A stretch of DNA of 64,000 bases from Isoptericola luteus (GTDB taxonomy: Bacteria > Actinomycetota > Actinomycetes > Actinomycetales > Cellulomonadaceae): NCBI RefSeq assembly GCF_020297055.1, contig NZ_JAIXCQ010000015.1, positions 16,521 to 80,520 of the forward strand. The letters are read 5' to 3'. Each line of letters opens with the position of its first letter. The first letter of the stretch is position 1. Shown here in pieces: positions 1 to 8,498 of this stretch. A program made the position numbers and the translations under genes. A model generated the notes under the pieces. The model was not told the DNA's origin, did no database searches, and was given only the letters and a program-made list of their open reading frames with translations.

Positions 1-543
1 CTGAACGTCGGAGTCCTGGCGGTGACGATCGCGCTGAGCTCCGTGGAGGTCGGCATCGGCCTCGGGATGGGCCTGTTCGGCATCCTGTCGATCATCCGCC
101 TGCGCTCGGACCAGATCACGCAGCAGGAGATCGCGTACTACTTCACGGCGCTCGCGCTGGGCCTGCTCGCCGGTCTGACGCCGGAACCGTGGTGGGTGGC
201 GCCCGCGCTGTCCGCCCTCGTCCTGCTGGTGATGGCGGTGGTCGACAGCCCGCCTGTCGCGTCCCGGACCCGGCGCCACACGATGACGATCGACCGCGCG
301 ATCCTGCACGAGCCGCGCCTGGTGCGATACCTGGAGCAGAGCCTCGGAGGCAGGGTCATGCACCTCGAGGTGCTCGACGTCGACCTGGTGCGGGACACGA
401 CGCTCGTGGACGTGCGGTACCGCACGGGTGACCCGACGGCGCAGGACGACGACGTCGTGCCGGAGCCGGCCCTCGCCGCGCGCGTCGGGTCTGGTGCTCC
501 CGGCCAGGCCTGGGACGCCACGGGCTCGCCGGTGCGGGCATGA
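1..543 (+). CDS. DUF4956 membrane protein, C-terminal part (5' end outside window)
   Basis: The reading frame is open from base 1, so the true start lies upstream; a GTG at 22 is the first start codon visible inside. The visible part has hydrophobic helices (about residues 9-30 and 40-75 counted from base 1) followed by a soluble tail. The first helix, the conserved-looking RLRSDQITQQEIAYYFTALA stretch and the neighbour match the DUF4956 family of polytopic membrane proteins. The stop overlaps the next start as ATGA, so the two genes are translationally coupled. DUF4956 next to a VTC-domain gene is a recurrent pair, often with a CotH-type gene that would lie upstream. Its molecular role is unknown. 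Confidence 0.75.
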   Translation: MNVGVLAVTIALSSVEVGIGLGMGLFGILSIIRLRSDQITQQEIAYYFTALALGLLAGLTPEPWWVAPALSALVLLVMAVVDSPPVASRTRRHTMTIDRAILHEPRLVRYLEQSLGGRVMHLEVLDVDLVRDTTLVDVRYRTGDPTAQDDDVVPEPALAARVGSGAPGQAWDATGSPVRA

Positions 544-1370
544 GCGAGCTCGGCGTCGCGGTTCACGCGCTGGAACCGATCTCGTTGACCGAGATGAACG
601 CCCGCGCACGCCTCCTGACCCGCGTGGACCGCAAGTACTTCGTGCCGCGAGCGGTGCTGGCCCAGATCGTCTCCGCGTCGGGCGGCTTCTACCGAGCGCT
701 CGAGATCGACGGGCGGCGGGAGTTCCGCTACGACACCGTCTACTTCGACTCGCCACGCTTCGACTTCTTCCGGGCCCACGTCCAGGGCCGGCGGCACCGC
801 TACAAGGTGCGCACCCGCACCTACCGCGACTCGGGCGACTGCCTGCTCGAGGTGAAGTCGAAGGGGTACCGCGGGCAGACCGTCAAGGAACGGGTCGCGC
901 ACGACGCCGACGGGCCGCTCGCACTGGGCGCGGAGGGCAGCCGGTTCGTCGGTCTGGTCACGGGCGGCCCCGCCGACGTGCTGCGGCCCGTGGTCTCCAC
1001 GACGTACCACCGCGTCACGCTCACCCACGGCGACCAGCGGGTCACGTGCGACCTCGACCTGATCGTGCACGGTGCGGGCGCGGTTTTCGGGGGCCCTGAC
1101 GACGTGCTGGTCGAGACGAAGAGCCCGGGCGGCGCGGGCAGGCTCGACCGCGCGCTGCTGGAGTGCGGCGTCCGACCGCACCGGGTCAGCAAGTACTGCG
1201 TCGGAGTCGCTCTGTGCTACCCGCACCTCCCGCACAACCCGTGGCAACGCACGCTGAGCCGGTACTTCCGCCCGGCCGGGATCTCCGAAGTCTCCGAGGT
1301 CGCGTGGCCTGGGCCCGAAGGGCCCGGCTACGCCGCGACCAGGCGCGCCAGCGTGGCCGCGTCGAGCTGA
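540..1370 (+). CDS. VTC-domain (polyphosphate polymerase-like) protein
   Basis: A 276-residue protein of the VTC/triphosphate-tunnel type. Its N-terminal LLTRVDRKYFVP stretch, the R-x-Y-D-T-V-Y-F-D segment (about residues 60-68), basic residues in KVRTRTYRDS and the acidic LLEVKSKG and VLVETKSPGG strands fit the beta-tunnel that binds nucleotide triphosphate and polyphosphate. Eukaryotic VTC4 makes polyphosphate; bacterial members beside DUF4956 have no settled function. It overlaps the upstream gene by 4 bases. The last 43 bases overlap the convergent acetyltransferase gene on the other strand. Confidence 0.82.
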   Translation: MSELGVAVHALEPISLTEMNARARLLTRVDRKYFVPRAVLAQIVSASGGFYRALEIDGRREFRYDTVYFDSPRFDFFRAHVQGRRHRYKVRTRTYRDSGDCLLEVKSKGYRGQTVKERVAHDADGPLALGAEGSRFVGLVTGGPADVLRPVVSTTYHRVTLTHGDQRVTCDLDLIVHGAGAVFGGPDDVLVETKSPGGAGRLDRALLECGVRPHRVSKYCVGVALCYPHLPHNPWQRTLSRYFRPAGISEVSEVAWPGPEGPGYAATRRASVAASS

Positions 1371-1894
1371 CGGTTGGCGAGCACGAGCCGCACCGCCGCG
1401 ACATCCGGGTTGCCCGCGTCCGGCCCCCGCCACACGAGCCGGAGCCCGGCCCGTTCGGCCGTCGCGCGGGACGCGGCGTTGTGCTCCAGCAGGAACGCCG
1501 TCACAGGAACGTCTGGTCGTGCCCGCGCGGCGGCGGCCGTCGCCCCGTGGGCCATCTCGCCGGCGCAGCCCTGGCCCTGGTGCTCGACGGCGACGCGGTA
1601 GTAGAGGTTGAGCACGCCGACCGCGCGCAGCCGCACGCCACCGATGCCGACGAACGCGCCGTCCGAGCGCCGCCGTGCCGTCCAGTAGCCGATGCCGTCA
1701 CGCACCCAGTCCGCGGCGAGGTCCGCGACCTGTCGGGCCGTCTGCTCCCGGCTGGTGTGCCGCCCGGACGGGAAGTGCGTCCACACCCGCGGGTCGGCGT
1801 GCAGGGCGTGCAGGTCGTCGAGGTCGGCCGTGGACACCGGGGCCAGGACGAGGTGGTCGGTCGTGATGGGCTGCGGGGCCGACGTCTGGGTCAC
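1328..1894 (-). CDS. GNAT family N-acetyltransferase
   Basis: A 188-residue protein of the RimJ/RimL-like GNAT type. It opens with TTDHLVLAPVSTADLDDLHAL, carries a GIGGVRLRAVGVLNLYYRVA core strand and an acetyl-CoA loop close to HQGQGCAGEMA (Q/RxxGxG/A), and ends with the NAASRATAERAGLRLVWRG stretch typical of the family. The substrate cannot be predicted. The 3' end runs 43 bases into the convergent VTC-domain gene, leaving no room for a terminator between them. Confidence 0.85.
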   Translation of the reverse strand: MTQTSAPQPITTDHLVLAPVSTADLDDLHALHADPRVWTHFPSGRHTSREQTARQVADLAADWVRDGIGYWTARRRSDGAFVGIGGVRLRAVGVLNLYYRVAVEHQGQGCAGEMAHGATAAAARARPDVPVTAFLLEHNAASRATAERAGLRLVWRGPDAGNPDVAAVRLVLANRQLDAATLARLVAA

Positions 1895-1925
1895 CCGGGC
1901 AGGCTAGGCCCGGGGGCCGACACGC

Positions 1926-3335
1926 TCAGGCGCCCAGGTCGCCCAGCGCGCTCTCGATCGCCCGGTGGAACGTGGGATAGGCGTAGATCATCCGGCGCAG
2001 TCGCGCCGTCGGGACCTGCGCGTGCACGGCGAGCGTGAGCACGCCGAGGATCTCGCCGGCCGCCGGCCCGGCGACCGTCGCCCCGACCAGGACGCCTCGC
2101 CCGGCGTCCTCGACGAGCTTGATCAGCCCCTCGTTGCCGGGTCCGTGGACGAACCCGCGCGAGGACGCCGCGATATCGGTGACGCTGGATCGCACCGTGA
2201 TCCCGGCGTCGCGGGCCGCCGCCTCGGTGAGCCCGACGGCGCCCACCTCGGGGTCGGTGAACGTCACGTGCGGCACGGCCCGGTAGTCCGCGCGCTCGGT
2301 GCCGCTCCCGTGGTCGCCGGCCGCGAGGATGTCGCCGACGGCAATCCGCGCCTGGTACATCGACACGTGCGTGAACGCACCGTGCCCCGTCACGTCGCCG
2401 ATCGCCCACACGCCGTCGGCGGCTCGCATCCTGTCGTCGACGGCGATGGTCCGGGCGTCCTCGTCCAGGCCCACGGCCCCCACGCCGAGCGCTGCGAGAT
2501 CCGTCCTGCGTCCCGTGGCCACCAGGAGGCGTTCGGAGCCGAGCTCGGTCCCGTCGTCCAGGTGCACCGTGAAGCCGCCGCCGTCGTCGTGCGTGACGCG
2601 CTGCGCCCGCGTGCCGGTCCGCACCGCGATCTGCTCGGCAGCGAACCGCGACTCGATCAGCGCGCTCGCCTCCGGCTCGTCGGCGACCAGCAGCCGGTCG
2701 ACCGCTTCTACGACCGTGACCGCCGTGCCGAACCGGGCGAACACCTGCGCCAGCTCGAGGCCGATCGCCCCGCCCCCGAGCACCGTGAGCGACGCGGGCG
2801 CCTCGGTGGCACGCACCGCCTGCCGGTTGGTCCAGAACGGCGTGCCCTCGAGCCCCTCCAGGGGCGGCACCAGCGGCTCCGTGCCGGGGTTGAGCACGAC
2901 GGCCCGCCGCGCGCGCAGGCGGCGTTCGCCGTCGTCCGTGGTGACGACCACCTCGCCGTGCCCCGCCAGTCGCCCGCGGCCCCGCACGAGGCGGGCGCCG
3001 GCGTCCTCCAGTCGTTCGACGGCCGCCGTGTCGTCCCAGTCGGCGGTGGCCTCGTCGCGGATCCGCCGGGCCACCTGCGCCCAGTCCGGCTCGACGTCGG
3101 CCCGGCCGGCGAGGGACGGCACGCGGCGGGCCTCGGCCAGCGCATCTGCGGCGCGCACCATCATCTTGGTGGGGATGCAGCCGTAGTACGGGCACTCGCC
3201 ACCCACGAGCCGGGCCTCGACCGCGACGACGTCGAGCCCCGCGCGCGCCAGGCGGGCCACGGCGTCCTCACCGCCCGGTCCGGTCCCGATCACCACGACG
3301 TCCACGTCCTGCGCAGCTGCTGCCTCGGTCGCCAT
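1926..3335 (-). CDS. NAD(P)/FAD disulfide oxidoreductase (class I)
   Basis: A 469-residue flavoprotein. Visible parts are an N-terminal FAD-binding GTGPGGEDA motif, the redox-active C-x4-C pair in GGECPYYGCIPTK (about residues 40-52), a second NAD(P)-binding GGGAIGLELA motif (about 180), an AIGDVTGHGAFTH FAD segment and a C-terminal dimerisation domain with the catalytic His-Glu dyad in YPTFHRAIESAL. These place it with dihydrolipoamide dehydrogenase, mercuric reductase and mycothione reductase, but GGECPYYGC matches none of the named types, so the disulfide substrate is open. I chose the ATG at 3335 because GGAGGAGCG stands just upstream; longer readings into the repeat region are shadows. 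Confidence 0.88.
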   Translation of the reverse strand: MATEAAAAQDVDVVVIGTGPGGEDAVARLARAGLDVVAVEARLVGGECPYYGCIPTKMMVRAADALAEARRVPSLAGRADVEPDWAQVARRIRDEATADWDDTAAVERLEDAGARLVRGRGRLAGHGEVVVTTDDGERRLRARRAVVLNPGTEPLVPPLEGLEGTPFWTNRQAVRATEAPASLTVLGGGAIGLELAQVFARFGTAVTVVEAVDRLLVADEPEASALIESRFAAEQIAVRTGTRAQRVTHDDGGGFTVHLDDGTELGSERLLVATGRRTDLAALGVGAVGLDEDARTIAVDDRMRAADGVWAIGDVTGHGAFTHVSMYQARIAVGDILAAGDHGSGTERADYRAVPHVTFTDPEVGAVGLTEAAARDAGITVRSSVTDIAASSRGFVHGPGNEGLIKLVEDAGRGVLVGATVAGPAAGEILGVLTLAVHAQVPTARLRRMIYAYPTFHRAIESALGDLGA

Positions 3336-3346
3336 CGCTCCTCCAA

Positions 3347-3398
3347 GCCGTTCTGGGATGCCGTTGTGGGATGCCGTTGTGGGATGCCGTCGTGGACG
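3347..3398. repeat. 13-bp tandem repeat upstream of the flavoprotein gene
   Basis: Three adjacent 13-base units, GCCGTTCTGGGAT, GCCGTTGTGGGAT and GCCGTTGTGGGAT (3347-3385), are followed by a decayed fourth, GCCGTCGTGGACG. They begin 12 bases before the start codon of the flavoprotein gene on the minus strand and so lie in its 5' leader or promoter. They could be regulator iterons or simply a slippage-prone repeat. Confidence 0.8.
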
Positions 3399-3564
3399 TC
3401 TTCTCGGACGCCTGGTGCCAGCGCACCACATCGGCGCCGAGGTGGCGCGCCGAGGCACCCGCACCAGAAGCATCCCGCTTCGCGGAGCCGCTCGTCGAGG
3501 ACCGTCCGGCCGTCGCGCGCGCGGCGTGCGGCCGGGCGTCGGTGGCGGCGGGCACGATGGGCGC

Positions 3565-5388
3565 GTGACCGTCGTCCTCGTCCCGCAGCCCGCGGGCACC
3601 GTCCGGGTCGTGCGCTCGCCGACTGACGCGGAGCCCGCGCAGGCCGCGACCGCGCCGTCGCCCCCAGCCGGGCCCGCGGGCTCGCGGGCGGCCCTCGCCG
3701 ACGGCGGCCGCGACGTGCCGGTCGCGGGGCTGCCGAACGTCGTGCGGCAGCTCGAGGGCGCGCAGGCTCCGCGCTGGGCCTGGGACGACACCAACCGCTG
3801 GTACCCGGCCCTGCTCGACGCGGGCTTGCGGGTGGCGCGGTCCCACGACCTGCGTCTGGCCCACCGCATCCTGCGGCAGTCGGTGCTGGCCGAGGGCTCG
3901 CGGCTCGCGCAGCGCCCCGCCGGCCCGTGGGACGCGCTCGAGGGGCTGCCCGCAGGGGGCGTCGTGCCGGCGGTGGGTCGTCCGCAGCCGCAGGCCGACG
4001 CGCTGTTCGACCTGCTGCCGCACCCGCCTGCCGCGTCACCGGGGCACGCGGCCGGGGGCCCGGAGCTCGATCCCCTCGTGGAGCTGGCGGCCCAGCGTGA
4101 CGCGATCGCCTCCGCGGCCGAGCCCGGGCGGCTGCGCCTGCTGCTCGCGGCGGAGTCGGCCGGCGCCCTGGTCGCCGCCGAGATGCACCACGCGGGGCTC
4201 CCGTGGCGGGCCGACATGCACGACGCGATCCTCACCGAGGCCCTCGGCCCCAGGCCACCCGAGGGTCAGCGCCCCGCACGGCTCGAGGCGCTCGCGGTGC
4301 AGGTCCGTGCGGCGCTGGACGCGCCGCCGTCGCTCAACCCGGACTCCCACCCCGACCTGCTCAAGGCGATGCAGTACGCGGGCGTCGGCGCCGCGAGCCT
4401 GCGCAAGTGGGAGCTGGAGAAGATCGACCATCCGGTGGTCGCTCCGCTGCTGGAGTACAAGAACCTGTACCGGCTGCTCACGGCGAACGGCTGGCACTGG
4501 CTCGACGCCTGGGTCACGGACGGCCGGTTCCGCACGGAGTACGTGGTGGGCGGTGTCGTCACGGGCCGCTGGGCGTCGTCGGGCGGGGGAGCGCTGCAGC
4601 TGCCCCGGGGCGTCCGGCGGGCGGTGGTGGCCGACCCGGGCTGGACGCTGGTGGTCGCGGACGCGGCGCAGCTCGAGCCGCGCGTCCTGGCGGCGATGGC
4701 CCACGACGAGGAGATGGCGCGCGCGGGGCGGGCGGGCGACCTGTACGCGGGGATCGTCGCGTCCGGGGCGGTCGAGACGCGCGAGCTGGCGAAGGTCGGC
4801 ATGCTCGGCGCGATGTACGGCGGCACCACGGGGGCCAGCGCGCAGGTGCTGCCGCGGCTCGGCCGTGCGTTCCCGCGGGCCATCGCCCTCGTGGAGGAGG
4901 CTGCGCGGACGGGGGAGCGGGGCGGTGTCGTGAGTACCCGGCTGGGGCGTTCCTCCCCGCCGCCGGGCGGTGCGTGGGACGCCGCGCAGGCGGGTGCGTT
5001 CGCCGACGACGCCGGTGCGGACGCCGCCGCCCGGGCCCGGTCGTTCACGCGCTCGTGGGGCCGGTTCACGCGCAACTTCGTCGTCCAGGGCACGGCGGCC
5101 GAGTGGGCGCTGTGCTGGATGGCGGCGATCCGCCGCCGGCTGTGGGAGCTCGGCACGCACGACGAAGGGCCGGCGGGCCTCGCGCCCGAGCCGTTCGCCC
5201 GCCGCCCGCACCTGGCGTTCTTCCTGCACGACGAGGTGGTGGTGCACGCGCCCGCGGCCATGGCGGACGCCGTCGGGCAGGTGGTGCGGGACGCCGCCGC
5301 GGAGGCGGGGCGGCTGCTGTTCGGCGACTTCCCGGTGGACTTCCCGCTCACCGTCGCGGCCGTGGAGAGCTACGCCGACGCGAAGTGA
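3565..5388 (+). CDS. Bifunctional 3'-5' exonuclease/DNA polymerase (PolA-like)
   Basis: A 607-residue family-A polymerase-like protein without the 5' nuclease domain of PolA. The N-terminal half is a weakly conserved exonuclease-like domain. The C-terminal half shows polymerase motif A as VVADAAQLEPRVLAAMA (PolA has DYSQIELR), motif B as KVGMLGAMYGGTTG and motif C as FFLHDEVVVH. This is the actinobacterial protein usually annotated as bifunctional 3'-5' exonuclease/DNA polymerase; its in vivo job, probably repair, is not established. I chose the GTG at 3565; upstream in-frame codons run through low-conservation sequence and the tandem repeat. It ends 5 bases before the convergent SulP gene. 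Confidence 0.85.
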   Translation: MTVVLVPQPAGTVRVVRSPTDAEPAQAATAPSPPAGPAGSRAALADGGRDVPVAGLPNVVRQLEGAQAPRWAWDDTNRWYPALLDAGLRVARSHDLRLAHRILRQSVLAEGSRLAQRPAGPWDALEGLPAGGVVPAVGRPQPQADALFDLLPHPPAASPGHAAGGPELDPLVELAAQRDAIASAAEPGRLRLLLAAESAGALVAAEMHHAGLPWRADMHDAILTEALGPRPPEGQRPARLEALAVQVRAALDAPPSLNPDSHPDLLKAMQYAGVGAASLRKWELEKIDHPVVAPLLEYKNLYRLLTANGWHWLDAWVTDGRFRTEYVVGGVVTGRWASSGGGALQLPRGVRRAVVADPGWTLVVADAAQLEPRVLAAMAHDEEMARAGRAGDLYAGIVASGAVETRELAKVGMLGAMYGGTTGASAQVLPRLGRAFPRAIALVEEAARTGERGGVVSTRLGRSSPPPGGAWDAAQAGAFADDAGADAAARARSFTRSWGRFTRNFVVQGTAAEWALCWMAAIRRRLWELGTHDEGPAGLAPEPFARRPHLAFFLHDEVVVHAPAAMADAVGQVVRDAAAEAGRLLFGDFPVDFPLTVAAVESYADAK

Positions 5389-5393
5389 CGCCC

Positions 5394-7097
5394 TCAGCGC
5401 CGCCCTTCGAGCTGGGGCACGTCGGTGCCCTCGGCGGAGCGTCGCACGTGGGACCGGGCGTGCTCGACGGCGTCGTCGAGGGAGTCGAAGAGATGGTTCT
5501 CGTGCCGGAGCTCCTCCAGCACGCCCACCGTGGTCAGCAGCTGCCGGTGGCGTTCCTGCACGCCCTTGACCAGCACGGTGACGCCGCGCCCTTCGAGCGC
5601 CCCGACCAGCTCGGCGAGGGCCCGCGCTCCCGTGGCGTCGACCATGCGCAGCTGGGACAGGCGCAGCACGACCACGAGCACGCCGTCCCGCGCGGACGCG
5701 TCGGAGACCTCGGTGAGCACGCGGTCCGAGGCGCCGAAGAACATCGAGCCGTCGAGCCGGAACAGTGCCACGTGCTCGTCACCGGGGCGGGCCTGGCCGG
5801 GCAGCGGCTCGCGGTGCACGGCGGAGGCTCGCGAGACGTGCCGCAGCGCGAAGAACGCGGCGACGACGAGGCCGATCTCGACGGCCTGGATGAGGTCGAA
5901 CGCGACGGTGACGACCGCCGTGACGACGAAGGTCACGGCGTCCGACCGGGTCGAGCCCAGCACCGCCCGGATCGTGCGGGCTCCCGTCATCCGGAACGCG
6001 GTGACCATGAGCACGCCGGACAGGGCGGCGAGGGGGATCCGGGACACCGGCCCGGTGGCCAGGTAGATCACGGCGAGGATGACGAGAGCGTGCACGACGG
6101 CGGCGAGCCGTGTCCGGGCGCCGGAGCGGATGTTCACCGCGGTGCGGGCGATGGCACCGGTGGCGGGCATGCCGCCGAACAGGCCCGCCGCGACGGAGGC
6201 CAGGCCCTGGCCCACGAGCTCACGGTCCGGTTCGTAGACGGACCCGCCGGGCTCCATCGACGCCGCCACCCGTGCGGACAGGAGGGACTCGATCGCGGCG
6301 AGCGCCGCCACGGCGAGCGCCGCTCCCGCGAGGTCGCCGAGCGCCCCGACGCCCACGGTGGGCATCGTCGGCACCGGCAGCGAGTCGGGCAGGGCCCCGA
6401 TACGGGCGAGCGGGGCGTGCGCGACCTCGGCCACGACGGTCGCGGCGGCGACCGCGACGAGGGAGGCGGGGATGGCGCCGGACAGGCGGGGGAGCGCGAG
6501 CATGACGGCCGCCACGGCGGCGACGGTGCCGAGCGTCCACGCCGTGGTGAGGCTGGGGGAGGCGACGGCCTCGGCCGTCACCTGGACGGCGGTGGCCAGG
6601 GTGTTCTCCCCGACCGGCCCCTCGACCGCGACGGCGGCGGGCACCTGCTGCAGGAAGATGATCGCCGCGATGCCGAGCGTGAAGCCCTCGACCACGGGCC
6701 ACGGGATGAACGTGACCACGCGCCCGAGCCGCAGCAGCCCGGCGGCCAGGACGACGATTCCGGCGAGCACCGACACGAGCGCCACGGACGGCAGACCGTG
6801 CTGGGCGACGATCGGTGCGAGCACCACGGCCATGGCCCCGGTCGGGCCGGAGACCTGGAACCGGGAGCCCCCGAAGACCGCGGCGACCACGCCCGCCACG
6901 ACGGCGGTCACGAGCCCGGCGGCGGGACCGACGCCGGAGCTCACGCCGAACGCGAGGGCGAGCGGCAGCGCGACGACGCCGACGGTCAGGCCGGCGACGA
7001 GGTCGGCCCCCACGGTGCGGGGCCGCAGCTCGTAGTCGTCACGGCGGGGCAGGAGGTCGCGGACGTCGAGCCGGGCGAGAGCGGTGCGGACCGTCAT
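5394..7097 (-). CDS. SulP family anion transporter with STAS domain
   Basis: A 567-residue polytopic membrane protein. The N-terminal GLTVGVVALPLALAFGVSSG segment and the following helices are the SulP transporter core. The C-terminal part (about residue 440 on) is a cytoplasmic STAS domain with the LDGSMFFGASDRVL and VVVLRLSQLRMVDATGARAL strands. Members move sulfate, bicarbonate or other anions by proton or sodium coupling; the substrate cannot be read here. Its start overlaps the stop of the ArsR-type regulator by 4 bases, so the two are one transcript and the regulator probably controls the transporter. Confidence 0.92.
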   Translation of the reverse strand: MTVRTALARLDVRDLLPRRDDYELRPRTVGADLVAGLTVGVVALPLALAFGVSSGVGPAAGLVTAVVAGVVAAVFGGSRFQVSGPTGAMAVVLAPIVAQHGLPSVALVSVLAGIVVLAAGLLRLGRVVTFIPWPVVEGFTLGIAAIIFLQQVPAAVAVEGPVGENTLATAVQVTAEAVASPSLTTAWTLGTVAAVAAVMLALPRLSGAIPASLVAVAAATVVAEVAHAPLARIGALPDSLPVPTMPTVGVGALGDLAGAALAVAALAAIESLLSARVAASMEPGGSVYEPDRELVGQGLASVAAGLFGGMPATGAIARTAVNIRSGARTRLAAVVHALVILAVIYLATGPVSRIPLAALSGVLMVTAFRMTGARTIRAVLGSTRSDAVTFVVTAVVTVAFDLIQAVEIGLVVAAFFALRHVSRASAVHREPLPGQARPGDEHVALFRLDGSMFFGASDRVLTEVSDASARDGVLVVVLRLSQLRMVDATGARALAELVGALEGRGVTVLVKGVQERHRQLLTTVGVLEELRHENHLFDSLDDAVEHARSHVRRSAEGTDVPQLEGRR

Positions 7098-7510
7098 CGG
7101 CGGTCGGCTCGTTCGCGGGCGGCGTCGAGCACGGCGCGCGCGCTGGCCCCGGGCAGGGCGGGGAGAGTGCGTGCGGCCGCGAGTCGCGCGGGGTCGGCGT
7201 CGCCGGCCAGGCGCTGCAGCAGGAACGCGCGGGCGACGACGAGGAGCTCGGCCACGAGCGGCTCGGTCAGCCGATACTCGACCGCGTTCCCGGTGCGCGT
7301 GGACGTGACGACTCCGGCGCGCTTGAGCACGGCGAGGTGCTGTGAGAGCGCGGAAGGCTCCGCACCGGTGACCTCCAGCAGCCGCTGGACGGGCGCGCTG
7401 AGGCCCGGGTCGGCGGCCAGCACCTCGAGCACCTGGAGGCGCGCCGGGTGGGAGAGGCTCTTGAACAGCTCTGCCTTGATGCCGTACAACGGCTGGGTAT
7501 CCGTTTCCAC
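7094..7510 (-). CDS. ArsR family transcriptional regulator
   Basis: A 138-residue winged-helix repressor. The N-terminal LYGIKAELFKSLSHPARLQV, the helix-turn-helix around VTGAEPSALSQHLAVLKRAG (about residues 47-66) and the wing VTSTRTGNAVEYRLT are typical of ArsR/SmtB. No conspicuous cysteine metal site is seen, so the signal may not be a soft metal. It is the first gene of the arsR-sulP operon. A near-perfect palindrome lies 9 bases upstream of its start. Confidence 0.9.
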   Translation of the reverse strand: METDTQPLYGIKAELFKSLSHPARLQVLEVLAADPGLSAPVQRLLEVTGAEPSALSQHLAVLKRAGVVTSTRTGNAVEYRLTEPLVAELLVVARAFLLQRLAGDADPARLAAARTLPALPGASARAVLDAARERADRR

Positions 7511-7518
7511 CCTACGAC

Positions 7519-7534
7519 TTTAGCAGTTGCTGAA
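7519..7534. promoter_or_regulatory. Candidate ArsR-type operator
   Basis: TTTAGCA-GT-TGCTGAA is an inverted repeat with 7-base arms and one mismatch, inside an AT-richer pocket between the divergent regulator (start 7510) and the Nif3 gene (start 7567). Its position fits autoregulation of the arsR-sulP operon. Confidence 0.5.
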
Positions 7535-7566
7535 TCCGGCGCGCGACGTCCACTAGGGTCCGTCCC

Positions 7567-8463
7567 ATGGATGCCGCACCCGCGCCCGCACCTGCCCCGA
7601 TGCTCGCCGACGTCGTCGCCGTCCTCGACGGCCTGTACCCGCCGTCGACCGCCGAGGGCTGGGACGCCGTCGGGCTCGTCGCCGGGGACCCGGCCGCGCC
7701 AGTGCGCAAGGTCCTGTTCGCGGTCGACCCGGTGGCCGACGTCGTCGACGAGGCCGTCGAGTGGGGCGCGGACCTCGTGGTCACCCACCACCCGCTGTTC
7801 CTGCGCGGCGTGCACTCGGTGGCGGCCACGACGTTCAAGGGCACCGTCGTGCACCGGCTGCTCGCGGCCGGCTGCGCGCTGCACGTGGCGCACACGAACG
7901 CGGACGCCGCGCCCCGCGGCGTCGCCGACGCGCTCGCGGACCTCCTCGGCATCACCGGACGGCGCCCGCTGGTCGCCCACGACGGCGACGAGGACCGCGG
8001 CATCGGACGCGTCGGAAGGCTCGCCGCGCCGACGACGCTGGGCGACTTCGCCCGGCACGTGGCCGAGGTGCTGCCCGCGACCGCGCAGGGCGTGCGCCTG
8101 GCGGGCGACCCCGACGCGACGGTGGCGACCGTCGCCGTGGTCGGCGGGTCCGGGGACTCGCTGTTCGACGCCGTCCGCGCGGCGGCGGCCGACGTCTACG
8201 TCACCGCCGACCTGCGCCACCACCCCGCCTCGGAGCTGCGCGAGCGCGCCCTGTTCGAGGCCCGGCGCCCCGGCTCGGACGGGCCCACGACACCGGCCAC
8301 GCCCTACCTCGTCGACGTCGCGCACTTCGCGAGCGAGTGGCCGTGGCTGAGCTACGCGGCCAAGGACCTCGTCGAGCGGCTGCCAGAGGGTACGGTGACC
8401 ACCAGGGTGAGCACGCGGGGCACCGACCCGTGGACAGCCCGGGTCGCGAGCCCCGGCCGCTGA
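7567..8463 (+). CDS. Nif3-like dinuclear metal-centre protein
   Basis: A 298-residue member of the Nif3/YbgI (DUF34) family, which forms hexameric toroids with a dinuclear metal site. Metal-ligand motifs are visible: VTHHPLFLRG (about residues 74-83), HVAHTNADAAPRG (about 105-117) and near the C terminus VDVAHFASEW, where ligand residues sit in the family. The biochemical role is debated. In mycobacteria the orthologue heads the same cluster (Nif3, zinc-ribbon protein, phosphatase), and here it is followed in the same order. Confidence 0.9.
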   Translation: MDAAPAPAPAPMLADVVAVLDGLYPPSTAEGWDAVGLVAGDPAAPVRKVLFAVDPVADVVDEAVEWGADLVVTHHPLFLRGVHSVAATTFKGTVVHRLLAAGCALHVAHTNADAAPRGVADALADLLGITGRRPLVAHDGDEDRGIGRVGRLAAPTTLGDFARHVAEVLPATAQGVRLAGDPDATVATVAVVGGSGDSLFDAVRAAAADVYVTADLRHHPASELRERALFEARRPGSDGPTTPATPYLVDVAHFASEWPWLSYAAKDLVERLPEGTVTTRVSTRGTDPWTARVASPGR

Positions 8464-8498
8464 ACCGCCCGACCCGACGCCGCACGAGAGGACCACAC

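Noticed and set aside
1926..4235. A 769-residue version of the flavoprotein extended to 4235
   Set aside because: The extra 300 codons run antisense through the polymerase gene and the tandem repeat; a good ribosome-binding site marks ATG 3335.
4203..7523. A 1106-codon open frame on the plus strand
   Set aside because: It runs antisense to the SulP/ArsR genes and out of frame with the polymerase; the composition (R, G, H, D-rich) is a GC-rich shadow.
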